Source of the DNA: Pelomonas sp047654785
GTDB taxonomy: Bacteria > Pseudomonadota > Gammaproteobacteria > Burkholderiales > Burkholderiaceae_C
Length of the DNA stretch: 64,000 nt
Reading direction: 5' to 3'
NCBI RefSeq assembly: GCF_047654785.1
Contig: NZ_JASGKQ010000002.1
Location: forward strand, 935,444 to 999,443
Under the pieces are notes generated by a model that ran no database searches, was not told the origin of the DNA, and saw only the letters and a list, made by a program, of their open reading frames with translations. This document shows positions 11,441 to 20,048 of the stretch, in pieces (the first letter of the stretch is position 1; each line of letters opens with the position of its first letter). Both the position numbers and the translations under genes were made by a program.

Positions 11441-12616
11441 ATGGTCCCCCGCAGCATCCAGCCCCTGTTCGAGCGCCTCGCGCGGCAGTACCCGGTGGTC
11501 ACGCTGGTGGGGCCGCGGCAGAGCGGCAAGACGACGCTGGCGCGCGCGCTCTTTCCGGCCAAGCCCTATCTGACGCTGGAAGACCCGGACCAGCGCGAGT
11601 TCGCGCTGGCGGACCCGCGCGGCTTCCTGGCGGCGCTGCCCGGCGGCGCCATCCTCGACGAGATCCAGCGCGCACCGCAGCTCACGTCCTACCTGCAGGG
11701 CGTCGTGGATGCCAACCCGGCGCCGGGCCGCTTCATCCTGACCGGCAGCCAGCAGTTCGAGCTGATGCAGGGCGTCACGCAGTCGCTGGCCGGACGCACC
11801 GGCGTGCTGCGCCTGCTGCCGTTCACGGCGGCCGAGGTGGCCTGCGCGGCGCCCGCGCGGCGCGCGCTGCCGCTGGCGGACTGGCTGCATGCCGGCTTCT
11901 ACCCGCGCATCCACGACCGCGGCCTGGACCCGGGCACCGCGCTGGGCGACTACTTCGCCACCTACGTCGAGCGCGACCTGCGCCAACTGACCGCCGTGCA
12001 CGACCTGCAGCGCTTCGAGCGCTTCGTGCGGCTGTGCGCGGGGCGCACGGGCCAACTGCTCAACCTCACCAGCCTGGCCAACGATGCCGGCGTGGCGCAG
12101 TCCACCGCGCAGGCCTGGCTGGGCCTGCTGCAGACCAGCTATGTCGTGCAACTGGTGCAGCCCTGGTTCGTCAACACCACCAAGCGGCTCGTCAAGTCGC
12201 CCAAGCTGTATTTCGTGGACGTGGGCCTAGCCTGCTGGCTGTTGGGCCTGCGTGAGCCGGCCCAGGTGGCGCGCGACCCGCTGCGCGGGGCGCTGTTCGA
12301 GAACTTCATCGTCATGGAGGCGATCAAGGACCGGCTCAACCGCGGCGACGCCTCGCCGGTGCATTTCTACCGCGACGCCACCGGCAACGAGGTGGACCTG
12401 CTGCTGCCGACCGGCACGCAGGTGCGGGCACTGGAGATCAAGTCCGGCGCGACGGTGAACCCGGACTACTTCCAGGGCCTGCGCCGCTTCGCCGCCCGAT
12501 ACGGCCCGGCGCTGGAGCGCGGTGGCGTCGTCTATGGCGGCGACGCCGGGCAGCCGCGCAGCGACTGGCCGGTGTGGTCGTGGCGGGTGCTGATGGACGG
12601 GCCGGCGGGCGCCTGA
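11441..12616 (+). CDS. AAA ATPase with DUF4143 domain
   Basis: A 391-residue protein of the widespread AAA_14/DUF4143 family. The N-terminal ATPase has Walker A GPRQSGKTT (about residues 25-33), Walker B AILDEIQ, and the sensor-like ILTGSQQFEL. The C-terminal DUF4143 region has a nuclease-like block, ENFIVMEAIKDR followed by GNEVDLLLPTG and ALEIKSG (the E..D..ExK pattern of restriction-type endonuclease folds). The role is not established; proposed roles involve DNA metabolism or mobile elements. I use the ATG at 11441; a GTG six bases earlier is in frame. No Shine-Dalgarno is evident. A 41-bp palindrome sits directly upstream. It stands alone, with no phage or transposon genes adjacent. Confidence 0.87.
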   Translation: MVPRSIQPLFERLARQYPVVTLVGPRQSGKTTLARALFPAKPYLTLEDPDQREFALADPRGFLAALPGGAILDEIQRAPQLTSYLQGVVDANPAPGRFILTGSQQFELMQGVTQSLAGRTGVLRLLPFTAAEVACAAPARRALPLADWLHAGFYPRIHDRGLDPGTALGDYFATYVERDLRQLTAVHDLQRFERFVRLCAGRTGQLLNLTSLANDAGVAQSTAQAWLGLLQTSYVVQLVQPWFVNTTKRLVKSPKLYFVDVGLACWLLGLREPAQVARDPLRGALFENFIVMEAIKDRLNRGDASPVHFYRDATGNEVDLLLPTGTQVRALEIKSGATVNPDYFQGLRRFAARYGPALERGGVVYGGDAGQPRSDWPVWSWRVLMDGPAGA

Positions 12617-12717
12617 CGGTCGGCGCCGGGTCCAGGGGCGGCCGTCCGCGACCCGAAGCGCGCCGGGTCGGCGTCGGCCGATAGTTTGCCGCTGCAGCCC
12701 AGGGAAGCGCCGGTGCG

Positions 12718-13737
12718 TCAGCGCGGCTGGCGGGCCGCCTGGCGCCGCCGGCCCAGCGCGAGGGCGGCCAGGCCCAGCGCGAGCAGCACCGCGGACCGGG
12801 GCTCGGGCACCGGGGTGGCGAGCACGGCGGCGGCGAGCTGCTGGTGGGCAAAGGTGGTCGGGTGGATGCCGTCCCAGAACAGCGCGGTCGCCGTGTCGCA
12901 GTGGTTGGCGGCGGCGCCGCAGGCGTCGGTGGTGTTGCTGAAGGCGGGCGACTGCACCGCGGCCTGCAGGAAGCTGAACATGTCGAACACCGGGGTGCCG
13001 CTGCCGGCCAGCGCGGCGTCCAGCGCCTGGTTCATCGCCCACGACAGCTGCGTGGCGGCGCCGGTGCTGCCGGTGGCGCGGGCCAGCGGCGTGAGGCCGA
13101 AGTCGGGCGTGTTCATCACCAGCACATGCTGGGCGCCGCGCGAGCGCAGGCCGCCGACGATGCCGGCCATGTCCGTGGCGTAGCCGGCCACCGTGGCCGC
13201 GAACGCTGCCTGGGCGTCGGTGGCGTTGGCTGCCGGGTCGGCCGCCAGCGTCTCCAGCAGTGCGCGCACGTTGTTGCCGCCGCCGGCGACGATGTAGAGG
13301 CTGCCGGCGTCCAGCGTCGCGGGCGCGGTGCCGAGGTAGTGCGCCAGCTGCGTCGTCATGCTGTAGGGGAAGCCGTCGGCCGTCTCGGTGCCGTCCACGC
13401 CGGTCTGCGCGCCGCCGAAGGCGTAGTTGTTGCCGCCCAGCACCGAGGGCAGCAGCGGCAGGTGCAGCGACTCGGCCAGGTACTGCGTCCACACCTTGCC
13501 GTCGGAGTAGGTGCCGGCGGCGGAGGTCAGCTTGCTGAAGTGGCCGTTGCCGAGCAGGTCCACCGCGGGCGCCGCGCCGCCATGGGCGACCGCCAGCAGC
13601 GTGGCGTTGTTGCCGCTGTCCGACAGGCTGTCGCCGAACACGACCAGGCCCGAGTAGCCCCCGGCCGCCGAGGCCGACAGCGCGGCCGCACAAAGCGCGA
13701 AGCCCGCAGCGACGCGGGCGAACAAGTGTTTGGACAT
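12718..13737 (-). CDS. Secreted GDSL/SGNH hydrolase with PEP-CTERM sorting signal
   Basis: A 339-residue exported esterase/lipase-like protein. A signal peptide covers residues 1-24 (hydrophobic, ending SASA). The SGNH nucleophile block is VVFGDSLSDSGN, and the late Asp/His dyad is in DGIHPTTFAH; the GGNN block is also present. The C-terminus carries a PEP-CTERM motif: VPEPRS, then a hydrophobic stretch, then RRRQAARQPR. This predicts exosortase-dependent anchoring or release through the EPS matrix; no exosortase gene is in the window. AGGGAG precedes the ATG. Substrate unknown. Confidence 0.9.
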   Translation of the reverse strand: MSKHLFARVAAGFALCAAALSASAAGGYSGLVVFGDSLSDSGNNATLLAVAHGGAAPAVDLLGNGHFSKLTSAAGTYSDGKVWTQYLAESLHLPLLPSVLGGNNYAFGGAQTGVDGTETADGFPYSMTTQLAHYLGTAPATLDAGSLYIVAGGGNNVRALLETLAADPAANATDAQAAFAATVAGYATDMAGIVGGLRSRGAQHVLVMNTPDFGLTPLARATGSTGAATQLSWAMNQALDAALAGSGTPVFDMFSFLQAAVQSPAFSNTTDACGAAANHCDTATALFWDGIHPTTFAHQQLAAAVLATPVPEPRSAVLLALGLAALALGRRRQAARQPR

Positions 13738-13864
13738 GAGAACTCCCTGGTAGGCCGCCGACGTCTGGCGGCGGCGCGGAGCATCCGTTGGCGCCGCGAG
13801 GGCGTCAACCTGGGAGACATCCCGGGTGGCGCCTTGGAGAAATCCTGCACGGATTCCCGGCTTC

Positions 13865-14269
13865 TCAGCCCCGGCCCAGCAGCGCGCGGCAGCGTTTTTC
13901 GTGCTGCTGGATCTCCGCGAGCGTGACCTCGATGTCGCGGCGCTGCTGCTCCAGCTGCTCGCGGTGCCGGGCCAGGATGGCGAGGAAGGCGCGCAGCTGC
14001 GGCGCGGCGCTGGCCTGGCTGTCGTACATGTCGACGAGCTGCTTGATCTCCTGCAGCGGCAGCCCCAGGCGCTTGCCGCGCAGCGTCAGCTTGAGCCGGG
14101 TGCGGTCGCGCGGCGTGTAGACGCGGTTGCGGCCCCGGCGGCCGGGCTCCAGCAGGCCGGCCTCCTCGTAGAAACGGATCGCGCGCGGCGTGATGTCGAA
14201 CTCGGCGGCGAGCTGGGTGATGGTGTAGGTCGCTTCGGTCGCGGGGGAGACAGGGCGGCGGGGCGGCAT
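13865..14269 (-). CDS. MerR-family regulator, LiuR-like
   Basis: A 134-residue MerR-type regulator. The N-terminal winged helix has YTITQLAAEFDITPRAIRFY with the typical YEEAGLLEPGRRG wing, and a C-terminal coiled coil (about residues 95-130) dimerises. There are no metal-binding cysteines of the metal sensors; length and motifs fit the LiuR/CueR-short group. LiuR regulates leucine/isovalerate catabolism genes in proteobacteria, an assignment supported here only by the nearby dyad at 14283-14296. It is divergent from the metallo-hydrolase gene. Confidence 0.85.
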   Translation of the reverse strand: MPPRRPVSPATEATYTITQLAAEFDITPRAIRFYEEAGLLEPGRRGRNRVYTPRDRTRLKLTLRGKRLGLPLQEIKQLVDMYDSQASAAPQLRAFLAILARHREQLEQQRRDIEVTLAEIQQHEKRCRALLGRG

Positions 14270-14282
14270 GGCTAAACTGACT

Positions 14283-14296
14283 TGACGTTAACGTCA
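14283..14296. promoter_or_regulatory. 14-bp palindrome TGACGTTAACGTCA between merR-type gene and mbl gene
   Basis: A perfect palindrome centred between the divergent MerR-type and MBL-fold genes, 13 bp from both start codons. It resembles operators predicted for LiuR-type MerR regulators and is placed to control both genes. The identity of the regulator is inference. Confidence 0.65.
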
Positions 14297-14309
14297 GTCT
14301 AGACCGCCC

Positions 14310-15368
14310 ATGGCCAACACCCGCGAATCCGAACTCGACTACGTGCTGGGCGACACCCTGCCCGGCCCCGGCGAGGCGCTGGACCTGGCGCCCGGCGTGC
14401 GCTGGGTGCGCATGGGCCTGCCGTTCGCGCTGGACCACATCAACCTGTGGCTGCTGCGTGACCGGCTGGACGGCCGCGAGGGCTGGACCATCGTCGACTG
14501 CGGCATCACCAGCGACGACACGCGCGCCAACTGGGAGCGGGTCTTCGCCGAGCGGCTGGACGGCCTGCCGGTGCTGCGCGTGATCGTCACGCACTTCCAC
14601 CCCGACCACCTCGGCCTGGGCCACTGGCTGACCGAGAAATGGGGCTGCCGGCTGTGGATGAGCGCCACCGACTTCAACCTCGCCCGGCTGGCCAGCGGCT
14701 CCACGGTGGGCATGGGCGGCGCGGCGGCCGCGGCCTTCTTCGGCAGCCACGGGCTGACCGACCCCGACGCGCTGGCCAAGATCCGCGACCGCGCCGACTA
14801 CTACCCGCGCATGGTGCCGGCCGTGCCGTCCAGCTTCCGGCGGCTGATGGACGGCATGGCGATCGACATCGGCGGGCGCGCCTGGCGCTGCATCGCCGGC
14901 CATGGCCATGCGCCGGAGCACATCAGCCTGTTCTGCGAGGCGGCCGGGCTGCTGATCTCCGGCGACATGGTGCTGCCGCGCATCTCGACCAATGTGTCGG
15001 TCGTGGACGTGGAGCCCGAGGCCGACCCGCTGACGCTGTACCTGGACTCGCTGGCGCGCCACCTCGCGCTGCCCGCCGACACGCTGGTGCTGCCGTCGCA
15101 CGGCAAGCCCTTCCGCGGCCTGCATGCGCGCATCGACCAACTGCGCGAGCACCACGACGAGCGCCTGGCCGAAGTCGCCGCCGCCTGCCGCGCCGAGCCC
15201 ACGCACGCCGCCGGCCTGCTGGGCGTGCTGTTCAAGCGCAAGCTGGACCTGCACCAGACCACCTTCGCGATGGGCGAGGCCATCGCGCACCTGAACGCGC
15301 TGTGGCTGAAGGGCGAACTCCGGCGCGAGCTGGGCGCCGACGGCGTCTACCGCTTCTCGCCGCGCTGA
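14310..15368 (+). CDS. MBL-fold metallo-hydrolase
   Basis: A 352-residue metallo-beta-lactamase-fold hydrolase. The metal-binding motif is THFHPDHLG (about residues 94-102), with further ligands in AGHGHAPEH and SGDMVLPR and a C-terminal PSHGKPF. The C-terminal 80 residues form an extra helical domain, as in LACTB2-like and related thioesterase or nuclease members. The substrate is unknown. Its divergent MerR/LiuR-like partner and shared dyad suggest a link to branched-chain acyl-CoA metabolism, perhaps as a thioesterase; this is inference. Confidence 0.88.
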   Translation: MANTRESELDYVLGDTLPGPGEALDLAPGVRWVRMGLPFALDHINLWLLRDRLDGREGWTIVDCGITSDDTRANWERVFAERLDGLPVLRVIVTHFHPDHLGLGHWLTEKWGCRLWMSATDFNLARLASGSTVGMGGAAAAAFFGSHGLTDPDALAKIRDRADYYPRMVPAVPSSFRRLMDGMAIDIGGRAWRCIAGHGHAPEHISLFCEAAGLLISGDMVLPRISTNVSVVDVEPEADPLTLYLDSLARHLALPADTLVLPSHGKPFRGLHARIDQLREHHDERLAEVAAACRAEPTHAAGLLGVLFKRKLDLHQTTFAMGEAIAHLNALWLKGELRRELGADGVYRFSPR

Positions 15369-15388
15369 GGACCGGCCCGGAAAGTGAA

Positions 15389-15421
15389 ATGCCGCCGCCG
15401 GAACGTTTCCGGCGGCGGCAT
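15389..15421. terminator. 15-bp hairpin between convergent genes
   Basis: The arms at 15389-15403 and 15407-15421 are perfect reverse complements (ATGCCGCCGCCGGAA type) with a CGT loop. It lies 21 bp after the mbl stop and before the convergent ygjP-like gene's stop. Neither side has a clear T-run; the minus side has ATTTCACTTT. It may act as a weak bidirectional terminator or mRNA end-stabilising hairpin. Confidence 0.5.
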
Positions 15422-15546
15422 CTCTGCCCGGTACCTGTCCTCCCCTGTGGCGTGGGCCGGCGGGCGGTACCCGTGCTGACAGCGAGCCGGAAGTGTTGCC
15501 GAATCCGGCGCCGCGGCGGACGAGTTTGGCAGGTGAATATTCACCT

Positions 15547-16356
15547 TCACTGCGCGACGATGGACTCCTCGCGCAGCGCCTCGCGGGAGCGCTCGAAGTC
15601 GGGCAGCACGGAGCGCACCGTGTCCCAGAACGCCGGGCTGTGGTTCATCTCGCGCAGGTGGGCCAGCTCGTGGGCGACCACGTAGTCGATGATGGCCGGC
15701 GCGAAGTGGATCAGGCGCCAGTTCAGGCGGATGGAGCCGTCGGCGCTGGCGCTGCCCCAGCGCGTCTGCGCGGACGACAGGCGCAGGCTCTTCATCGTCA
15801 CGCCCAGCCGCGCGGCGAAGGCGTGGCAGCGCGGCAGGAAGTCCTCGCGCGCGCGGGCCTGCAGCCAGGACTGGGCGAGGTCGCGGATCTGCTCGGCCGA
15901 CGCGCCGGCCGGCAGCGGCAGGCGCAGCTCGCGCGCGGCGGCGTCCCACACCAGCTCGCGCCCGGCCGGCGCCAGCACCAGCGTCAGCGGCTCGCCCAGG
16001 TAGGGCAGGCGGCCGCCGTCCAGCCATTCGATGCGCGCGGCCTGGACGCGCTGCTGGCGCTCGCGCTGCTCGACGAGCTTGCGCAGGATCCAGTCGCCCT
16101 TGTGGTGCAGCGCGCGCTCGATCTCGGCCAGCGGCACCCAGCGCGGCGCGCTGACGCGCAGGCCCTGCGGCCCGACGACGAAGCCGATGGAGCGCCGCCG
16201 CGCGTGCTTGAGCTCGTAGCCGACGCGGTGCTGGCCCAGCCACAACTCGCGCCGCGTGCGCGCCGCGCCGGGCTCGGCGGGCGCGATCTCCGCCGCCGCG
16301 TCGAACAGCGACAGCTGGCTGTCCTGCAGGAGCGGGGCCGGGCGCTTGGGCGGCAT
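15547..16356 (-). CDS. YgjP-like zinc metallopeptidase domain protein (M48/WLM-type, DUF45)
   Basis: A 269-residue member of the YgjP/DUF45 family. The zinc motif is HELAHLREMNHSPAFW, i.e. HExxH plus the downstream HxxxFW of this family, near residue 220. The upstream block RWGSASADGSIRLNW is also diagnostic. The cellular substrate is unknown. The ATG at 16356 lies 2 bp downstream of the acyltransferase stop, so it is co-transcribed with plsC and gmhB in the corC-lnt-gly cluster. Confidence 0.88.
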   Translation of the reverse strand: MPPKRPAPLLQDSQLSLFDAAAEIAPAEPGAARTRRELWLGQHRVGYELKHARRRSIGFVVGPQGLRVSAPRWVPLAEIERALHHKGDWILRKLVEQRERQQRVQAARIEWLDGGRLPYLGEPLTLVLAPAGRELVWDAAARELRLPLPAGASAEQIRDLAQSWLQARAREDFLPRCHAFAARLGVTMKSLRLSSAQTRWGSASADGSIRLNWRLIHFAPAIIDYVVAHELAHLREMNHSPAFWDTVRSVLPDFERSREALREESIVAQ

Positions 16357-16358
16357 GT

Positions 16359-17177
16359 TCAGTGCTTGTCGTTGGGGGCTCGGCCGGGTGACTGGGCCAG
16401 GCTGCCGGCAGTGCCCCCCTCGGGAGGGCCATATGCCTCGGGATCGAGGCGGCGCATCTCGGCCTCGATCCAGTCCTTGACCTCGCGCATCATCTCCACC
16501 GGCTCGCGGCCCTCGGGGCGGATCGGCCGGCCGATGGAGATGTCCACGACGCCGGGGCGCAGCAGGAAGCTCTTGCGCGGCCAGCAGCGCGCGGCCGTCG
16601 CGGCGATGGGCACGACGGGCAGGCCGGCCTCGATGGCGAGCCGCGTGCCGCCGCTCTTGTAATCGCCCACCTGGCCGCGCGCGATGCGCGTGCCTTCCGG
16701 GAACATGATGACCCAGTTGCCCTGCGCGCCCAGGCGCCGGCCCTGGGCCAGCACCCGGTTCCAGGCCTCGGTGCGGCGGCTGCGGTCGATGTGGATCATG
16801 TCCATGCGCGCCATCGCCCAGCCGAAGAAGGGCACGTACAGCAGCTCGCGCTTGAACACATAGGCCAGCGGGTGGCTGAACAGCGCCGGGTAGGCGAAGG
16901 TTTCCCAGGTGCTCTGGTGCTTGGACAGCAGCACGACGCCGGCGCGGCGGTCCTCGGCCGGCGGCAGGTGCTCCATGCCGTGCAGGCGCCAGCGCACGCC
17001 GCAGATCCAGCGCGCGCTCCAGATGGCGACCTTGAGCCAGCCGGCGCAGGCCCAGTAGATCGGGTCGCCGCGGCGGAAGACGGACAGCAGCAGCACGGCC
17101 AGCGCCCACGGGATGACCGTGACGACGAGGACGAGGACGAAGATCAGCGAGCGGATGGCGCTCAACACCGTGGACAT
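16359..17177 (-). CDS. plsC: 1-acyl-sn-glycerol-3-phosphate acyltransferase
   Basis: A 272-residue membrane-bound acyltransferase that makes phosphatidic acid from lysophosphatidic acid. One or two N-terminal hydrophobic helices (about residues 8-35) precede the catalytic block. Motif I is KHQSTWET, where the usual HX4D is HX4E, as commonly seen in Burkholderiales homologues. Motif III is MFPEGTR and motif IV is VPIAATAA. The C-terminal 30 residues are proline/glycine-rich and poorly conserved. It lies in the minus-strand operon between gmhB and the ygjP-like gene. Confidence 0.92.
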   Translation of the reverse strand: MSTVLSAIRSLIFVLVLVVTVIPWALAVLLLSVFRRGDPIYWACAGWLKVAIWSARWICGVRWRLHGMEHLPPAEDRRAGVVLLSKHQSTWETFAYPALFSHPLAYVFKRELLYVPFFGWAMARMDMIHIDRSRRTEAWNRVLAQGRRLGAQGNWVIMFPEGTRIARGQVGDYKSGGTRLAIEAGLPVVPIAATAARCWPRKSFLLRPGVVDISIGRPIRPEGREPVEMMREVKDWIEAEMRRLDPEAYGPPEGGTAGSLAQSPGRAPNDKH

Positions 17178-17259
17178 CAGGGCTCCCGATCGATGGCAGG
17201 CGCGCTGCCGAAGGACGGGGCCTGCGGCCTGGGCAGGGCGCAGCCGGTACGGGGTGGGG

Positions 17260-17880
17260 TCAATTCAGGTCTCCGGCCTGGGTGTCGGGGGCGAAGGTCT
17301 GGCCGCGCGCTTCGGCGAGGCGGCGGCGTTCCTCCTGGATGATGGCCTCGGCGCAGGCCGCCAGGTCGGCGTGGACCTGGGCCGCGGGCCGGCCCGCCAG
17401 CAGCGGGCGCAACTCGTCCTCGGCCAGCGCGCCCAGCGGCCCGCTCAGCACGACGTGTGGCACGCAGCCGGCGGCGCGCGCGGTCTGCAGGTCGGTCAGC
17501 GAGGCGCCCACCATGTGCACGCTGGCCAGCTCGACGTCGAAGCGCTGGCCGATGTCGCGGATCAGCCCCGGCAGCGGCTTGCGGCAGGCGCAGCCTTCCT
17601 CGGGCGTGTGCGGGCAGAAGAAGGCGGCGTCCAGCCGCCCGCCCTTCTCGGCCAGCAGCTGGTTGAGCCGCAGGTGCACCGCGTTCAGCGAGGCCATGTC
17701 CAGCAGGCCGCGGCCGATGCCGGCCTGGTTGGTCGCCAGCACCGTGTGCCAGCCGGCGTGGTTGAGCCGCGCGACGGCCTCCATCGCGCCGGGCAGCGGG
17801 TCCAGCTCCTCGGGGGCCTTGACGTGGTCGTCGCGGTAGCGGTTGAGCGTGCCGTCGCGTCCGAGGATGACGAGCTTCAT
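17260..17880 (-). CDS. gmhB: GmhB-like HAD phosphatase with altered active site
   Basis: A 206-residue homologue of D-glycero-beta-D-manno-heptose 1,7-bisphosphate 7-phosphatase, which feeds ADP-heptose into the LPS core. The zinc-binding CxH...CxC set (C89, H91, C97, C99), motif II (T50 in LATNQAG) and motif III (K101 in CRKPLPG) are present. However, motif I reads LGRDGT: the nucleophilic aspartate of DxDG is Gly7, with Asp9 kept. Motif IV reads VGASLTD instead of GDxxxD (Ala126). Two magnesium/catalytic aspartates are therefore missing and classical HAD chemistry looks impossible. It may be a degenerate clade version or a pseudoenzyme. Its place after glyS is the standard Burkholderiales order. 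Confidence 0.85.
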   Translation of the reverse strand: MKLVILGRDGTLNRYRDDHVKAPEELDPLPGAMEAVARLNHAGWHTVLATNQAGIGRGLLDMASLNAVHLRLNQLLAEKGGRLDAAFFCPHTPEEGCACRKPLPGLIRDIGQRFDVELASVHMVGASLTDLQTARAAGCVPHVVLSGPLGALAEDELRPLLAGRPAAQVHADLAACAEAIIQEERRRLAEARGQTFAPDTQAGDLN

Positions 17881-17912
17881 GCCGTGGGCGTGGTCGGCGG
17901 GGCGGGGCATGG

Positions 17913-20048
17913 TCAGGCGGCCAGGCGCGACAGGTCGGCGACGCGGTTCATCGCCGCGTGCAGCCGGCCCAGCAGCGCCAGCCGGTTGGCGCGCAGCGCG
18001 GGGTCGTCGGCGTTGACCATCACGTCGTTGAAGAACACGTCGACCGGGCCCTTGAGCGCGGCCAGGGCCTGCAGCGAGCCGGTGTAGTCGCGCTGCTCGA
18101 ACAGCCGGTCGGCGGCGGGCTGCACGTCGGCGATGGCCGCGGCCAGCGCCTGCTCGGCGGCGTCCTGCAGCAGTTCGGGCTTCACGTCGGTGGGGCGTTC
18201 GCCCTCGACCTTCTTCAGGATGTTGGCGACGCGCTTGTTGGCGGCCGCCAGCGAGGCGGCCTCGGGCAGCGCGGCGAAGGCGCGCACGGCTTCGAGCCGG
18301 CGCGGCACGTCGCCCAGGCGCGCGGGGCGCAGCGCCAGCACGGCGTCCACCTCCTGCGCGCTGTAGCCCTGGTCGCGCAGGCCGACGGCCAGGCGGTCGG
18401 CGAAGAAGGACAGCAGCGCCTCGCGCGGGTCCTCGATCAACTCGCCGAAGGCCGGCACGGCCGCGTCGATGAGGGCCGGCAGCGCCAGCGGCAGGTTCTT
18501 CTCGACCAGGATGCGGATCACGCCCAGCGCATGGCGGCGCAGCGCGAACGGGTCCTTGTCGCCGGTGGGCAGCTGCTTGACGCCGAACAGGCCCACCAGC
18601 GTCTCCAGCTTGTCGGCCAGCGCGACCACCGTGCCGGTGTGGTTGCGCGGCAGCGCGTCGCCGGCGAAGCGGGGCTTGTAGTGGTCCTCGATGGCGATGG
18701 CGACGCCGTCGCGCAGGCCTTCGTGGCGGGCGTAGTAGCCGCCCATGATGCCCTGCAGCTCGGGGAACTCGCCGACCATGTCGGTCAGCAGGTCGCACTT
18801 GGCCAACTGCGCGGCCTGCCTGACCTTGCTGTCCAGCACCTTGAACTCGTCGTCGGCCTCCACCGTGTAGGGCAGGGTGGCCATGCTGAGCTGGTTGACG
18901 ATGGCGTGGGCGATGGCGCCCACGCGCCCGGCGCGCTCGCCCTGGCTGCCCAGCTTGCCGTGGTAGACGACCTTGGCCAGGCCGGGCAGGCGGTCGGCCA
19001 GGGTCTTCTTGCGGTCCTGGTCGAAGAAGAACTTGGCGTCGGCCAGGCGCGGGCGCACGACGCGCTCGTTGCCGCCGGTCACCGCGCTGGCGTCGGCGGG
19101 CGCGATGTTGCTGACGACCAGGAAATGGCGGGTCAGCCGGCCCTGCGCATCCAGCAGCGGGAAGTACTTCTGGTTGGCCTTCATCGTCAGGATGAGGCAC
19201 TCCTGCGGCACGGCCAGGAACTCGGGCTCGAAGGCGCAGGTCAGCACGTTGGGACGCTCGACGAGGGCGGTCACCTCGTCCAGCAGCGCGTCGTCGTCGA
19301 TCGGCGTCAGGCTGAGCGCGTCGGCCGCGCCCTGGAGCTGGCGCGCGATCTCGGCGCGGCGCTCGGCGAAGCTGGCGATGACGGCGCCCTGCTCGCGCAG
19401 CTGCGCGGCATAGCGGTCGGCGGACTCGAGGCTGACGACGGCCTGCGCGGCCTCGAAGCGGTGGCCCTGCGTCGTGCGGCCGGCGGCCAGGCCCAGGGCC
19501 CGGACCGGCACGACCTCGGCGCCGTGCAGCGCGACCAGGCCGTGCGCGGGGCGCACGAACTTCACGTCGGTCCAGCCGTCGGCGAGCTGGTAGGTCATGA
19601 CCTTGGGGATGGGCAGCCGGGCCAGCGTCTCGTCCAGCGCCTTCTGCAGGCCCTGGGCCAGCGTGGCGCCGGGCTGCAGGCTGTCCCAGAACAGCGCCTC
19701 GGCCTTGCCGTCCGGCTGGCGCTTGAGCTGCGGCACGACCTCGGGGCCGGCGCCGACGGCCGCCAGCTTCTTCAGCAGCGCGGGCGTGGGCTGGCCGTCG
19801 GCCGTCAGCGCGACGGCGACGGGCATCAGCTTCTGCTGCACCGGCCTGTCCGCGGCCTTGGCGGCGACGCCGGCGACGTGCACGCCCAGCCGGCGCGGCG
19901 ACGCGAAGGGCGTGACGGCGGCATCGGATGCCGCCAGGCCCTGGGCCTTCAGGCTGTCGGCCAGCACGGTGGCGAAGGACTCGCCCAGCTTCTTCAGCGC
20001 CTTCGGCGGCAGCTCTTCGACAAACAGTTCAACGAGCAGGTTGGTCAT
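17913..20048 (-). CDS. glyS: Glycine--tRNA ligase beta subunit
   Basis: A 711-residue beta subunit of the alpha2beta2 glycyl-tRNA synthetase. It begins MTNLLVELFVEELPPKALK, the diagnostic N-terminus, and contains the NQKYFPLLD and RLADAKFFFDQDRK blocks. It binds and proofreads tRNA-Gly, while GlyQ carries the aminoacylation site. The C-terminal anticodon-binding domain is complete. The ATG overlaps the glyQ stop by one base (ATGA context, 20048), so the two are translationally coupled. Confidence 0.97.
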   Translation of the reverse strand: MTNLLVELFVEELPPKALKKLGESFATVLADSLKAQGLAASDAAVTPFASPRRLGVHVAGVAAKAADRPVQQKLMPVAVALTADGQPTPALLKKLAAVGAGPEVVPQLKRQPDGKAEALFWDSLQPGATLAQGLQKALDETLARLPIPKVMTYQLADGWTDVKFVRPAHGLVALHGAEVVPVRALGLAAGRTTQGHRFEAAQAVVSLESADRYAAQLREQGAVIASFAERRAEIARQLQGAADALSLTPIDDDALLDEVTALVERPNVLTCAFEPEFLAVPQECLILTMKANQKYFPLLDAQGRLTRHFLVVSNIAPADASAVTGGNERVVRPRLADAKFFFDQDRKKTLADRLPGLAKVVYHGKLGSQGERAGRVGAIAHAIVNQLSMATLPYTVEADDEFKVLDSKVRQAAQLAKCDLLTDMVGEFPELQGIMGGYYARHEGLRDGVAIAIEDHYKPRFAGDALPRNHTGTVVALADKLETLVGLFGVKQLPTGDKDPFALRRHALGVIRILVEKNLPLALPALIDAAVPAFGELIEDPREALLSFFADRLAVGLRDQGYSAQEVDAVLALRPARLGDVPRRLEAVRAFAALPEAASLAAANKRVANILKKVEGERPTDVKPELLQDAAEQALAAAIADVQPAADRLFEQRDYTGSLQALAALKGPVDVFFNDVMVNADDPALRANRLALLGRLHAAMNRVADLSRLAA

